Assembly: GCA_028583605.1 (NCBI GenBank)
Contig: CM053331.1
Location: 436,501 to 500,500 of the forward strand
Origin: Dastarcus helophoroides
Lineage: Eukaryota > Arthropoda > Insecta > Coleoptera > Bothrideridae
Reading direction: 5' to 3'
DNA length: 64,000 bases
A program made the translations under genes and the position numbers. Position 1 is the first letter of the stretch, and each line of letters starts with the position of its first letter. Shown here piece by piece: positions 1-10,257 of this stretch. The notes beneath the pieces were generated by a model. It was not told where the DNA came from. It was given only the letters and a program-made list of their open reading frames with translations, and made no database searches.

Positions 1-53
1 GACTAGTTGTTGGAAAATTTGAAAAAAAAAATCATCGTTTACTTGTACTCGTA

Positions 54-205
54 TACCACGTGACGTGTATGCAGCGATGTACCACGTGACGTGTACACAG
101 TGATGTACCACGTGACGTGTACGTAGTGACGTAACACGTGACGTCTACGCAGTGATCTACCACGTGACGTGTATGCAGCGATGTACCATGTGACGTATGT
201 CAATG
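54..205. repeat. 26-bp tandem repeat, about 5.7 copies
   Basis: Units begin at 54, 80, 106, 132, 158 and 184, exactly 26 bp apart. The unit core is TACCACGTGACGTGTA followed by a variable GCAGCGATG-like part. Every unit carries CACGTGACGT or a one-base variant, so E-box (CACGTG) and TGACGTG-like motifs overlap. The open frame seen here on the minus strand is a product of the repeat and not a gene. Confidence 0.93.
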
Positions 206-1895
206 TTTGCACTACATTATTCACGTTAGATGGCCACATTTTTCTACAAACGTGCATTTTATTTTGTAAATGATTTTTTTTTACTTTTCAAGCTTATGAT
301 TCAAAGTTAGATCCACGTTCATGCATTTGTTATCGAGGTTTTACAATGTTAATAAAATTATTTACAAATGAAATGGAAACATTAATTTTTCAACGTTAAA
401 TAAACAACTTGCCCAATAGTAATGGATAAACGCAAAGGAAACCCCTTATGAAGGCATTAAACTTAATAAATTGTTATTAAAATTTCGAGTTTAGGATTGT
501 AATTTTTGTTGTTTTATTTTGTTTATTCTTTTTTTGGTAACTTTCCAATTTTTTCCAAAATTTCCATTTTAAAACTCAACCTTTGTTCCCACAAAATTTC
601 AATTTTTTTATACAAGTCACTTCTCATGATTAAACCTAAAATGAAATTTTTCTTAAAAGAATTTTTTGAGTGGGCTGCCAGCACCCGAATTTTTTGGGTC
701 CATCGACTGAAGTGTTCTTCATCACTCAATTATTTCTACAAACAAGCAAAAACAGGTCAATATTTGTATGGAAAAAATTTCATAAGGATTGAAATCGAAA
801 TTTTGAATTTAGTTTCGAAATGTTTGAAAAAACTTGGCTGCTTCTAGAACAATGTTTCTTGAAATTTTGAGTTTAAAGTCGAATTCGTCACGGTGGGCAA
901 CATTATTTATTTTTTGTCAACTGTCATGAGGTGAAGTTTTAAATAAATTTAGATATCACGTAGTCATATTTCAAAAACTGTTTTAGAATATCGTCAACAA
1001 ACAATAAAAATTTAAATATTTTCAAACTGGGTCGTAGAAATGTTAAATAAAATTAATAAACATTTAAAGTCGAACTTTCGAACAACAAATTTCAAAATAT
1101 CCAATGACTGCTTTCGACTTAAAAATTCTAATTTCTAATGGAAGTCGAAGTGCATGAATTTTCGAAATTTTCGCATTTAAAACTAAACTAACTTGATTAA
1201 AAAAAATTCTAATTTAATTTTCGAATTGTATTAAAAAAAACTTGGGTACATTTTACTTTTTGTGTTTGCATTCAATAAACTTTGCGATTTTATCACAGTT
1301 TCAATAATTTTTTGTTTAAAATGTTATCAAATTCTACTGTTTTTTATTAAACATGTTGCTTCCTAACAAGTAATTGCAAATCATTTATTTGTCGCGGCAA
1401 TACCGGATTGAAAACGGTACCGTAAATGTAGTCAGTGGAGTCAACACAAGGTTAAAACTCGCACGCCATAAATAGAATTAAGGCGTGCCACATTTCAACA
1501 ATTTGAAATAGTTATCAATAAAATAACGAATTTTTAGGACAATTAATTTATTTGAAAATCATTCGGTCACAAAATAGTTCATTTCTTAATTAAATAGTTC
1601 TTAGACAATTAAATTGTTATAGGTACTTAATCAATCTACAGTTCACAGCCTTAGGAATGTATAATTAAAAAATAATAGCAAAATAAAATCGTTGAAGTAA
1701 TAATAATAACAATACAGTAACAGTCATTTGATACATTTTATAAACACGATGAAAAAAAAAAAACTTGATACACGAGGGCAAATTAAATATAAATCGCAAT
1801 TATTCTCCCAAATCATAACTATTCTCCCAGCTTCTAAGTTAAAATTAGCGACCATTTAGTCTTACCCAATTCACACCGCTTTTGGCTTTATTTTT
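206..1895. other. AT-rich unique DNA, no gene seen
   Basis: No coding region is supported. The two opposing open frames at about 506-847 are low-complexity K/N/F-rich translations without family features. A short dispersed repeat lies at 960-1062 and is listed separately. Confidence 0.6.
960..1062 (+). mobile_element. Short dispersed repeat, copy 1
   Basis: This stretch of about 103 bp runs from GTAGTCATATTTCAAAAACTG to TAAATAAAATTAATAAACAT. It matches 12455-12556 in the same orientation with only a few differences. The second copy sits between 15-bp direct repeats, so the pair looks like one mobile family. No target duplication was recognised around this copy. Confidence 0.7.
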
Positions 1896-1897
1896 CG

Positions 1898-4175
1898 ACG
1901 TCAGAAATGAGGCAATTCGGTATCAGCAACGGTAGAGTACAAAAATCGGATAATTCGGTATCAGCAATAAGGGGGACAGTTCGATGTCAAAACTGGGAAA
2001 GTTTAGTGTCCGAAGTAGGACGAGTTCAGTTTCAGAAGTGTTCGATGTCAGAAGTGGGAAATTTTGACTTTGAATTGGCCATCAGAAGTGAGAAAGTTTG
2101 GCGTCAGAATTGGAAGTATTCGCTATCAAAAGTGAGAAAGTTGGACGTCAGAAGTGGGAAAATTTGGTATCAGAAACTGGAAAATTTTGTGTTAAAATAG
2201 GGGAGTTCAGTTTCAAAAGTAGGAAAATTCCGTGAGAAAGTTGGATCTCAGAAGTGGGAAAATTTGGTGTTAAAATAGAGGGTGTTCAGTTTCAAAAGTT
2301 ATAAAGTTCTATGACAGAAGTGGAAAAGTTGGTGTCAGAAGTGAGAAGTTGGTGTTAGAAGTAGGAAGTTGGTATCATAAGTGGGTAAGTTGGTGTCAGA
2401 AGTGGGAAAGTTGGTGTCAGAAGTGGGAAGTTGGTGTCAGAAGTGGGAAGTTGGTGTCAGAAGTGGGAAAATTTGGTGTTAAAATAGGGGAATTCAGTTT
2501 CAAAAGTATTTAAGTTCGGTGACAGAAGTTGGAAAGTTGGCGTCAGAAGTGGGAAGTTGGTGTTAGAAGTAGGAAGTTGTTATTAGAAATGGGTAAGTTG
2601 GTGTCAGAAGTGGGAAAGTTGGTGTCAGAGGTGGGAAGTTTGTGTCAGAAGTAGGTAAGTTGGTATCAGAAGTGGGTAAGTTGGTGTCAGAAGTGGGAAG
2701 TTGGTGTCAGAAGTGGGCAAATTTGGTGTTAAAATAGGGGAGTTCAGTTTCAAAAATAGGAAAGTTCCGTGACAGAACTGAGAAAGTTGGATGTCAGAAG
2801 TGGGAAAATTTAGTGTTAAAATAGGGGAGTTCAGTTTCAAAAGTATTAAAGTTCGATAACAGAAGTGGGAAAGTTGGTGTCAGAAGTGGGAAGTTGATAT
2901 CAGAAGTGGGAAGTTGGTATCAGAAGTGGGTAAGTTTGTGTCAGATGTGGGAAATTGGTGTCAGAAGTGAGAAGTTGGTATCACAAGTGGGAAAGTTGGT
3001 GTCAGAAGTGGGAAGTTTGTGTCAGAAGTAGGTAAGTTGGTGTCAGAAGTGGGAAATTGGTGTCAGAAGTAAGAAGTTGGTGTCAAAAGTGGAAAAAGTT
3101 GGTGTTAAAATAGGGGAGTTCAGTTTCAAAAGTAGGAAAGTTCCGTGACAGAAGTGAGAAAGTTGGATGTCAGAAGTGGGAAAATTTAGTGTTAAAATAG
3201 GGGAGTTCAGTTTCAAAAGTATTAAAGTTCGATAACAGAAGTGGGAAAGATGGTGTCAGAAGTGGGAAGTTGGTGTCAGAAGTGGGAACATTTGGTGTTA
3301 AAATAGGGGAGTTCAGTTTCAAAACTATTAAGGTTCGGTGACAGAAGTGGGAAAGTTGGCGTCAGAAGTGGGAAAGTTGGTGTCAGAAGTGGGAAGTGTG
3401 TGTCACAAGTAGGTAAGTTGGTGTCAGAAGTGGGAAGTTGGTGTCAGAGGTGGGAAGTTGGTGTCAGAAATGGGCAAATTTGGTGTTAAAATAGGGGAGT
3501 TCAGTTTCAAAAATAGGAAAGTTCCCTGACAGAACTGAGAAAATTGGATGTCAGAAGTGGGAAAATTTGGTGTTAAAATAGGGGAGTTCAGTTTCAAAAG
3601 TATTTAGGTTCGGTGACAGAAGTGGGAAAGTTGGCGTCAGAAGTGGGAAATTGGTGTTAAAAGTAGGAAGTTGGTATCAGAAGTGGGTAAGTTGGTGTCA
3701 GAAGTGGGAAGTTTGTGTCAGAAGTAGGTAAGTTGATGTCAGAAGAGGGAAGTTGGTGTCAGAAGTGGGTAAGTTGGTGTCAAATGTGGGAAGTTGGTGT
3801 CAGAAATGGGCAAATTTGGTGTTAAAATAGGGGAATTCAGTTTCAAAAATAGGAAAGTTCCCTGACAGAACTGAGAAAGTTGGATGTCAGAAGTGGGAAA
3901 ATTTGGTGTTAAAACAGGGGAGTTCAATTTCAAAAGTATTACAGTTCGGTGACAGAAGTGGGAAAGTTGGTGTCAGAAGTGGGAAGTTGGTATCAGAAGT
4001 GGGAAGTTGGTGTCAGAAGTGGGAAATATGTGTCAGAAGTGGGAAATATGTGTCAGAAGTGGGAAATTGGTGTCAGAAGTGGGAAAGTTGGTATCAGAAG
4101 TGGGAAGTTGGTATCAGAAGTGGGAAGTTGGGATCAGAAGTACGAAAATTGGTGTCAGAAGTGAGAAGTTCGTGG
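1898..4175. repeat. About 20-bp minisatellite with higher-order units
   Basis: Variants of GTCAGAAGTGGGAAAGTTGGT repeat head to tail for about 2.3 kb. Interspersed longer blocks contain GGTGTTAAAATAGGGGAGTT and CAGTTTCAAAAGTA, seen for example near 2192, 2470, 2725, 3100, 3297, 3480, 3825 and 3905. This gives a loose higher-order pattern. Open frames on both strands here are translations of the repeat (KVGVRSGKL on plus, FPTSDTNFP on minus). Confidence 0.93.
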
Positions 4176-4606
4176 TCAATTAAGCAAGAAATTAATTCGA
4201 CTCCAATCATATCGAGAATGACGAAGACGTTCGTACCTAATTAAGTCACACTGACGCCAATCGCTCATAAAATAAAGCAACTGGAACGCTATTTAACGCA
4301 AAAACTTTCAACTTGTTAGGAGAAATACGTTTTACAAATGGAAGACTACGTAAAACGTAAAGTTTGTTAATTTCCCCACCACAAAAAAAATAAATTTCCA
4401 TTTCTTATATTTGATTTTCCCTCGTATACCTGACTTTGGCCGTAGAAGCCTTCCTGATAATAATCCTAAAACTAATAAATATTTGTGCTAGCAATTGGAC
4501 TACGAGGTAATTATTTACACACAACTCATAATTTGGGAACCCATTGAAGGGCCAAATCAAATTAAAAAAAAAATCACCTCACAACCACAAAATAATTTCG
4601 TGTCAC
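4176..4606. other. AT-rich unique DNA, nothing recognised
   Basis: The end of the minisatellite grades into AT-rich sequence with no open frame, RNA gene or repeat that I can identify. Confidence 0.5.
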
Positions 4607-4988
4607 AACTATGATCATCAAACGACCAATTAAATGTTATGTAATTAAACAGTTAAACGTGCTCAAAATTGAAAATATGTACAACCGCAACCATAGACTA
4701 GTTTCGACCTTCTTCGGCCTCATCAGTGTACGGTACAGTGGTTGTATACACTTCCAACTTAAAGCCGCTAGTCGGTCGTATAAGTATCCCCGATTGGGTG
4801 ATCTGTAACTGACTTTTAACTTTTTTTTTTAAGTTTAATCCACTCGCAACGGGTAAACCCATTATGCTTTCAAAGCAGTGCGAGTAGGATGCGGAAACAA
4901 GGATAGATGGCGATGAACCGCCTTCTTAAACAAGGAACTGTTTAATACGCAAACATTTTCGCTATCTAATGTAACTAACTATGATCAT
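4607..4988 (-). mobile_element. Short retroelement with 12-bp target duplications and a hammerhead core
   Basis: The 12-mer AACTATGATCAT occurs at 4607-4618 and again at 4977-4988, enclosing 358 bp. Read on the minus strand, the insert starts with a frame open for 37 codons (4975 down to 4865, stop TAA at 4864-4862). That frame contains NSSLFKKAVHRHLSLF, which could be the tail of a reverse-transcriptase ORF, though I cannot place its family. An A-rich stretch and then a hammerhead ribozyme motif (4746-4680) follow. The layout resembles a 5'-truncated or non-autonomous retroelement, such as hammerhead-bearing Penelope-like elements or small animal retrozymes. The duplication and ribozyme core are seen; the element class is inference. 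Confidence 0.65.
4680..4746 (-). ncRNA. Hammerhead ribozyme, type I, in a retroelement
   Basis: On the minus strand the conserved core reads in order: CTGATGA, stem II GGCC-GAAGAA-GGTC (fully paired with one G-U), GAAAC, TA, then GTC as the expected cleavage triplet (4726 down to 4696). Stem III would be only two pairs within one molecule. However, ACTAGT is self-complementary, which suits the dimeric hammerheads known from retroelements. The outer part of stem I pairs TACAACC (4746-4740) with GGTTGTA (4686-4680). The inner part (ACAT against TATG) has one C-A mismatch next to the core that a single transition would repair. All catalytic-core bases are present. Activity of this copy is not shown. 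Confidence 0.75.
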
Positions 4989-5360
4989 GTTAAAAATTAT
5001 TCAGCGACGTCAGTTTTCGTTTCAAGCATCTCAATTATAACTGCAAAAACAATTCGGTACGCGATAAACGTATAATTATTCCGAGAATTGCAAATTGAAA
5101 CGTATCATTTTCAACTCTGGGAAAATTACGCTGTTGCGCAACCTTTTTGTTTTCGTTTCGATGTCAATTCGTTGTGGTACTGATGATTATTAAAAAAAAA
5201 ATCGACATGGATTTGCTTTGGGCACTTTCGCGCCAAGGAAATAGTTTTATAATGTGGGCGCCCGAAATTTCAGCGCGTCATCTCTGTTGCGAAGTAAACG
5301 AGATTTTTACTTTCTCGTTGCGAGCTTTTTTTCGTTTTGAAGACCTATTTTGAAATGGTT
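4989..5360. other. AT-rich unique DNA, nothing recognised
   Basis: There is a short open frame on the plus strand (5147-5353), but it has no family features and runs into the next repeat array. I see no other structure. Confidence 0.5.
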
Positions 5361-6055
5361 GCCATAAATAAGGACTTTTTTTTATTTTATCTCTCTACGG
5401 TAACTGAAAGAAAAAATATTTTGTCTTTCACCAAATGTAAAAAGAAAACTTATTTTTTCTTTCAGTTACCTTAGAGAGATAAAATAAAGAAAAAGTCCTT
5501 AAATGTAAAAACGTCTTCAATAAATAACGATTGATTTTTAGCAAATTGTGGCAGTAAATAAGGACTTTTTTGTTTTATTTTATCTCTTTAAATAACTGAA
5601 GGAAAAAATATGTTTTTCTTTCAGCAAAAAAAGAAAAAAATATTCTTTCTTTTAACGTTTACTGAAGGAAAAAATATTTTTTCTTTCAGTAAATGTAAAA
5701 ACGTCTACAATAAATAACGATTGATTTTTAGCAAATTGTAGCAGTAAATAAGGATTTTTTTGTTTTATTTTATCTCTTTAAATAACTGAAGGAAGAAATA
5801 TTTTTTTCTGTTAGCAAAAAAAGAAAAAAATATTCTTTCTTTTTACATTTACTGAAAGAAAAAATATTTTTCTTTCAGTAAACGTCTTTAATAAATAACG
5901 ATTGATTTTTAGCAAATTGTGGCAGTAAATAAGGACTTTTTTGTTTTATTTTATCTCTTTAAATAACTGAAGGAAAAAATATGTTTTTCTTTCAGCAAAA
6001 AAGGAAAAAAATATTCTTTCTTTTTACATTTACTGAAAGAAAAAATATGTGAAGA
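5361..6055. repeat. 190-bp tandem array of hairpin-forming units
   Basis: Units starting GCAGTAAATAAGGACTTTTT (first copy GCCATAAATAAGG) begin at about 5361, 5551, 5741 and 5922. The period is 190, 190 and 181 bp, about 3.7 copies. Each unit contains inverted segments. In the first, AAGGAC..TTATTTTATCTCTCT..GGTAACTGAAAG is answered by CTTTCAGTTACC..AGAGAGATAAAATAA..GTCCTT about 50 bp later. The array is therefore both tandem and palindromic, like an expanded foldback element. Confidence 0.88.
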
Positions 6056-7736
6056 AAATATACGTGAAAAATTTTAAATAATCATAAAAAAAGCTGCATG
6101 TTTACGTGACATATTATCAAGTCAGTCAATTTCCCCTCTTTCTTAGTTACTTACAACTTTTTTCCTTAGTTGTCTACAATTTATTCTTCATGGTAGACTC
6201 TTATTGACCGGAAATATTATGTTTTTTTCAATTTATTTAACATTTCTTATATATATTTCTTATATCTACAATTTAGTTTTCTTTATCAAGTATATTATTA
6301 ACAGAAGTTAGGTTATCAACACAAACTCTTTTTTTTATTAAGAGACAATTTTAAAAGCAACCTAAGTGACACAATTATCTTTATTTTTTTTTTCAATTCA
6401 TGTAACAAAGTTTAAACTGCCAATAGAATTAGTAAAACTTATCGAAGTGCGTTAAAAAGCGAAATAGTTAGTTATTTAAACGAGTAACAGTTTTCATTGT
6501 TTCAATAATGTTATCGCCTTTCACAAAGCGACAAATAGCAACTATTTTAAAATACTTTGTGAAAAGGGAAAATGTACAAAAGGGAAAATGCAGAGAAAGA
6601 AAAATTTAAAAAAGGACAAATCTGTTAATTAAATAAATTAAATATTCTGTAATGAAACAGTCGAATTTGCTAAAAGTTAAAAATATTTACCACCACAACC
6701 ACAATACAGAGTTTGTAATGGTTTTTGTAAGCTTCTTTATATCTTACCTCTTGAGTGTAAGTTCAAAATTCATTTAAAAAAAAAGACGACCTAAAGTTTA
6801 TTGAATGAAATATAATGTAAAATCTATCAAGACAAGAAAAAAAGTAAATTTCATTAAATGGACGAACAATTTCAAAATTCATTTAAGGCAGTGACCAAAT
6901 TCACTGAAACTGGAGAATCAAAAATATTAAATCAAAATCTAAAGTCGATTAAAGAAAAAAATCTAAAAATTCGCTTCGAAGGAAAATTATTCTAAAAATC
7001 AAAAAAAAATTTAAAATTGATCGAGGTAAAATGTACAGACCCATAAAAATGAAAAACACAAAAATCCATCGAAAGGAGAAATCGATAAAAAACGCAAAAT
7101 TTCTAAATATAAAAAAAAAAGTTGGAAAAATTTAAAATCAACCCTAATTCTAGATCATTTTGTATAAAACCGCTGCCCTACAATAAATACTATTGCATTA
7201 AACAATAACTTAGTTCTGCATTAACTTTCCAGAACCTTGTTTTGAAAAAATATTCAAATTGTTGAAAAAAACCAAAACAGCTGAAATTTCTAAAACTTTT
7301 GAATTTCGACATACGACCTAATGTAACATTAAAAAGAATCAAATGTGTCATTAGAACGCTAACAAATAAATAGGTTGAAATTTTTTGAATAGAATATAAA
7401 AATAGAAATAGAAAATAATACCGGAAAGCACATTTAAAATAAAATTGATGAGCAAATTCAGAAATATTAAATTCTATAAAAATAACTCTTCGAACTTAGA
7501 AACAGTTTTCTACAAAGAAAATTAATTTTTTATTATTCTAAAATAATTTCCTCTTAAGCTATTATTTTATTAAGCCAATTAAAGTATAATTGACTTTGAT
7601 AGGCGTTGGACTAAATCATTGTAACTCTTGTAAAAACATCATAATACAGAACTCGACTTCGATTTTTAAGCTAAATGAAATCCTGCCAACTCTTTAGATG
7701 CTTTTAGTTTAGTTGTTAAATCATAATTTGGTTTGA
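6056..7736. other. AT-rich intergenic DNA, nothing recognised
   Basis: Very AT-rich sequence with many A and T runs and stop codons in all frames. No gene, RNA or ordered repeat is supported. Confidence 0.55.
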
Positions 7737-7737
7737 T

Positions 7738-7960
7738 GGAACGGACTGGTCGTTGGTTATCTTCAAAAATTGAAATATAGAACTTGTCCCCTGAAACCAA
7801 GAAAGATGAAAAAACACAACAAAGGTTGCTCTAATGCGCTTCGACAGCCAATTTTTCTCTGAAGATGGCAGCTTGGCTATCGAAACGCGTTAGAGCAACC
7901 TTTGTTGTGTTTTTTAATCTTTCTTGGTTTCAGGGGACAAGTTCTGTATTTCAATTTTTC
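7738..7960. mobile_element. Foldback element, hairpin copy 1
   Basis: The left arm (about 7765-7851) and right arm (about 7872-7959) are near-perfect reverse complements of about 88 bp, separated by about 20 bp. Landmarks are GAACTTGTCCCCTGAAACCAAG and GTTGCTCTAATGCGC on the left, with TTAGAGCAACCTTTG and TTGGTTTCAGGGGACAAG on the right. The left end extends outward through GGAACGGACTGGTCGTTGG. That sequence reappears inverted at the right end of copies 2 and 4, so it is the true terminus. No coding capacity. Confidence 0.85.
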
Positions 7961-8391
7961 ATAATTTGGTTCTCTGCGTTTGACACTTCTAATCAGTTAA
8001 GACCAAATTATCACATTATACTTATTGAATAAAAATTATTGAATTTCCAAATACCAAAACAGCAAAGAACCTGATAAACTAATATTAATTTTATTTCGAC
8101 CTGTATATTCAACGCAAATAGTCATGCTTTTATATATAGTCATTCCCATGCTTGAGTTAGAGAAAGCGATGATGTTAATCACAGTAAGGCATGCTGATAA
8201 CATGAAAAATTATTTTTTTTTGGGTTAGTATCATCGCTACTTGTTTAATCAGTTCACATACAGATTATTCTTGGCAATAACTCGGTTATCTTCGCAACAA
8301 GATAACCTTTGGCAGCCACTAAATCGAGCTTTCAAATCATAAAACTTTTTCCACCGTCTCCAACAACTGGATCAACAATCTCTTAAACTAT
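7961..8391. other. 3' flank of QSOX
   Basis: Non-coding sequence between the foldback element and the QSOX stop codon. It includes a minus-strand AATAAA at 8095-8090 and should contain the QSOX 3' untranslated region. Nothing else was recognised. Confidence 0.5.
8090..8095 (-). terminator. Possible polyadenylation signal of QSOX
   Basis: AATAAA on the minus strand, about 300 nt downstream of the QSOX stop codon. The motif is common by chance in such AT-rich DNA, so this is only a candidate. Confidence 0.3.
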
Positions 8392-10257
8392 TCAAACTTT
8401 GCCAAGCAAATCATGAACATACTTTTTTTTCTTATAACCCTTCCTCAAGAACATACGGATTAATGTTATTAACAAAACGAAGGAAGCGACATATAAAATC
8501 AAACACATACTAGCATCGAGCTTGCTCATAAACGGCGACGACCCGGCCGTCGAGTTTCCTTCCAACCCCATGTGCAGCACCTCGGCGTCCGTCCCCAAAT
8601 ACCTCACGTTTATCCGCCCGTAGACCTGCCTCAAATAATTAAAAACAGCTTCGGCGTTCCATTTGTTGGCGCTGCGACACGTCGGACAACGCTCGTACGT
8701 GGGAAATTGCACCTTCGGATACTCAGGATCCTCCGTTTCGTCCCCAGCTAATCGATCGTTGACCTCGTTGTGCGCCATCCAAAGCCACAACACCGCGGCC
8801 TTCGAAGACACTACCCCCTTATAATTCAACCGCTCGGCCATATCTTGAAAATGCTGACTGCAGTCGGTACAACCAAAGAAATACTTAATAAACCCGTGCA
8901 TAGCCTCGAGAACTCTAACAGGATCCCCTAATTTACTCTCAAAAGTGGCCTCGTAATGCCTCATAGTCAAATAGTGAAAAAGCTTCCACATCCCACAGGG
9001 ATACCCTCGATGCGTCGGGTCGCTCCCCATGCACCCCAACCATTTCGGCGGCGACGAGTAAACTTTTCTATCCACCGCTTCCGCTTCCTTGATCAATTTA
9101 TACAACTCAACACCTTGCACGTCCGAAGAATTCACAACTTCACCCAATTTCTTCAAAAATTCTTGACCCTCTTTCCCAAACGGAAAATAATCCTGCAAAA
9201 CGCCGAGGTAGTTCCTGAGGGCTTGCAAACTTTCCCCTTGAATCGACTTCTTAGAGGCCACATCTCGCTTCAGCGAATATCTTAGAGCATTCTCCAAATC
9301 AGCTTGAAACACCACATCGCCCATCAATTTAATTTTATCCTGAAGCTGCTTCTGCTCTGGGGACAATTTACCTTCATCTGCGTCCTTCCAATTCGAATTT
9401 TTAACCCTCGCCTCGTACACTTTAATACCTTTGGTGGCCAAAAACTCTTTAATCAAATTCTTCAACTCTGCTTTCGTCGGTACGCCTTGATTCAGCTTGA
9501 CAACGGAAGCGTCGGCATTCAAAAATAAAACGCTCGGCACCAAATTGACGCCAAGACTTTGCACAAGCTGCGTATTGTTGCTATGCGAATAACCCACTTT
9601 CACGTTCTTAATTTTATGTAAATCCAAAGCGACTTCCATTCCAATATTTTTCCCAGCTTCCTCCACTATTAAAATCCCGTGATCGTACGCCGAAGCGTCG
9701 AAAAACCCTCGAAGATCAGGTTCGATATAAGGTAGTAAATTCGGATAGATTTTACCTCGATTATGCCTCTGTTCGATTAGCAATCTATCCAACAGTCGCT
9801 GCTTCGATTGGTCCACGTTTTCCCCCTTATCCACCTTCAACCCGATATTCGTTTCGCCTTCCACGTAGTTCTCGTGGAAGTACCTCAGCGTAGGATAAGA
9901 CATCACCTCGAACGTCCTACACAACTCGTAATTGATCTCATTAGAGCAATCGAGCGCCGCCACTTTGATAACATCGCTCCAGGGTTTAAGCTCAGTGCCG
10001 AACTCCTTCCAAACCGGGGCAAATCTCTGACAAAAACCGCACCAGCTGTTGTAAAATTCCAGAATTATCCCGTAATTCTTCCCGTAGATTTTACTCTTGA
10101 AGTTATACTTATTGATGACGTCGATGTCGTCTTTCGGGGAATACAACCCGGGGTTGTCCAGCTGTTTCTGCACGTCCAGCTCTTTGACGATCGAAGCGTT
10201 ATCGGCGAGTCCTAACAACGACAGAAGCAAACAGGGGACGGTGAATTTGAATTTCAT
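8392..10257 (-). CDS. QSOX: Quiescin sulfhydryl oxidase (QSOX), membrane-anchored
   Basis: This enzyme introduces disulfides into secretory proteins, passing electrons from dithiols through a thioredoxin site to FAD and then O2 (family knowledge). The 621 residues contain, in order: an N-terminal signal peptide (about 1-20); a thioredoxin domain with WCGFC (C73, C76) and a structural pair C104/C113; a second thioredoxin-like region without a CxxC (about 160-280); a helical linker; an Erv/ALR FAD domain from about 400 with C409/C421, W424, the redox pair C463-T-D-C466, the HNEVN-type FAD motif near 496 and a distal C524-P-T-C527; and one membrane helix (about 584-603) followed by a lysine-rich tail. 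All cysteine pairs expected of animal QSOX are present. The start is the first ATG, directly before the signal peptide. The gene is uninterrupted, unlike its intron-rich neighbour. It lies about 6 kb downstream of E78 on the same strand. Confidence 0.96.
   Translation of the reverse strand: MKFKFTVPCLLLSLLGLADNASIVKELDVQKQLDNPGLYSPKDDIDVINKYNFKSKIYGKNYGIILEFYNSWCGFCQRFAPVWKEFGTELKPWSDVIKVAALDCSNEINYELCRTFEVMSYPTLRYFHENYVEGETNIGLKVDKGENVDQSKQRLLDRLLIEQRHNRGKIYPNLLPYIEPDLRGFFDASAYDHGILIVEEAGKNIGMEVALDLHKIKNVKVGYSHSNNTQLVQSLGVNLVPSVLFLNADASVVKLNQGVPTKAELKNLIKEFLATKGIKVYEARVKNSNWKDADEGKLSPEQKQLQDKIKLMGDVVFQADLENALRYSLKRDVASKKSIQGESLQALRNYLGVLQDYFPFGKEGQEFLKKLGEVVNSSDVQGVELYKLIKEAEAVDRKVYSSPPKWLGCMGSDPTHRGYPCGMWKLFHYLTMRHYEATFESKLGDPVRVLEAMHGFIKYFFGCTDCSQHFQDMAERLNYKGVVSSKAAVLWLWMAHNEVNDRLAGDETEDPEYPKVQFPTYERCPTCRSANKWNAEAVFNYLRQVYGRINVRYLGTDAEVLHMGLEGNSTAGSSPFMSKLDASMCLILYVASFVLLITLIRMFLRKGYKKKKYVHDLLGKV

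Noticed and set aside
506..847. Opposing open frames as a small gene
   Set aside because: Low-complexity composition, no homologous motifs, and no splice or start context.
1898..4175. Tandem repeats as a CRISPR-like array
   Set aside because: The units are contiguous variants without unique spacers, and the DNA is eukaryotic.
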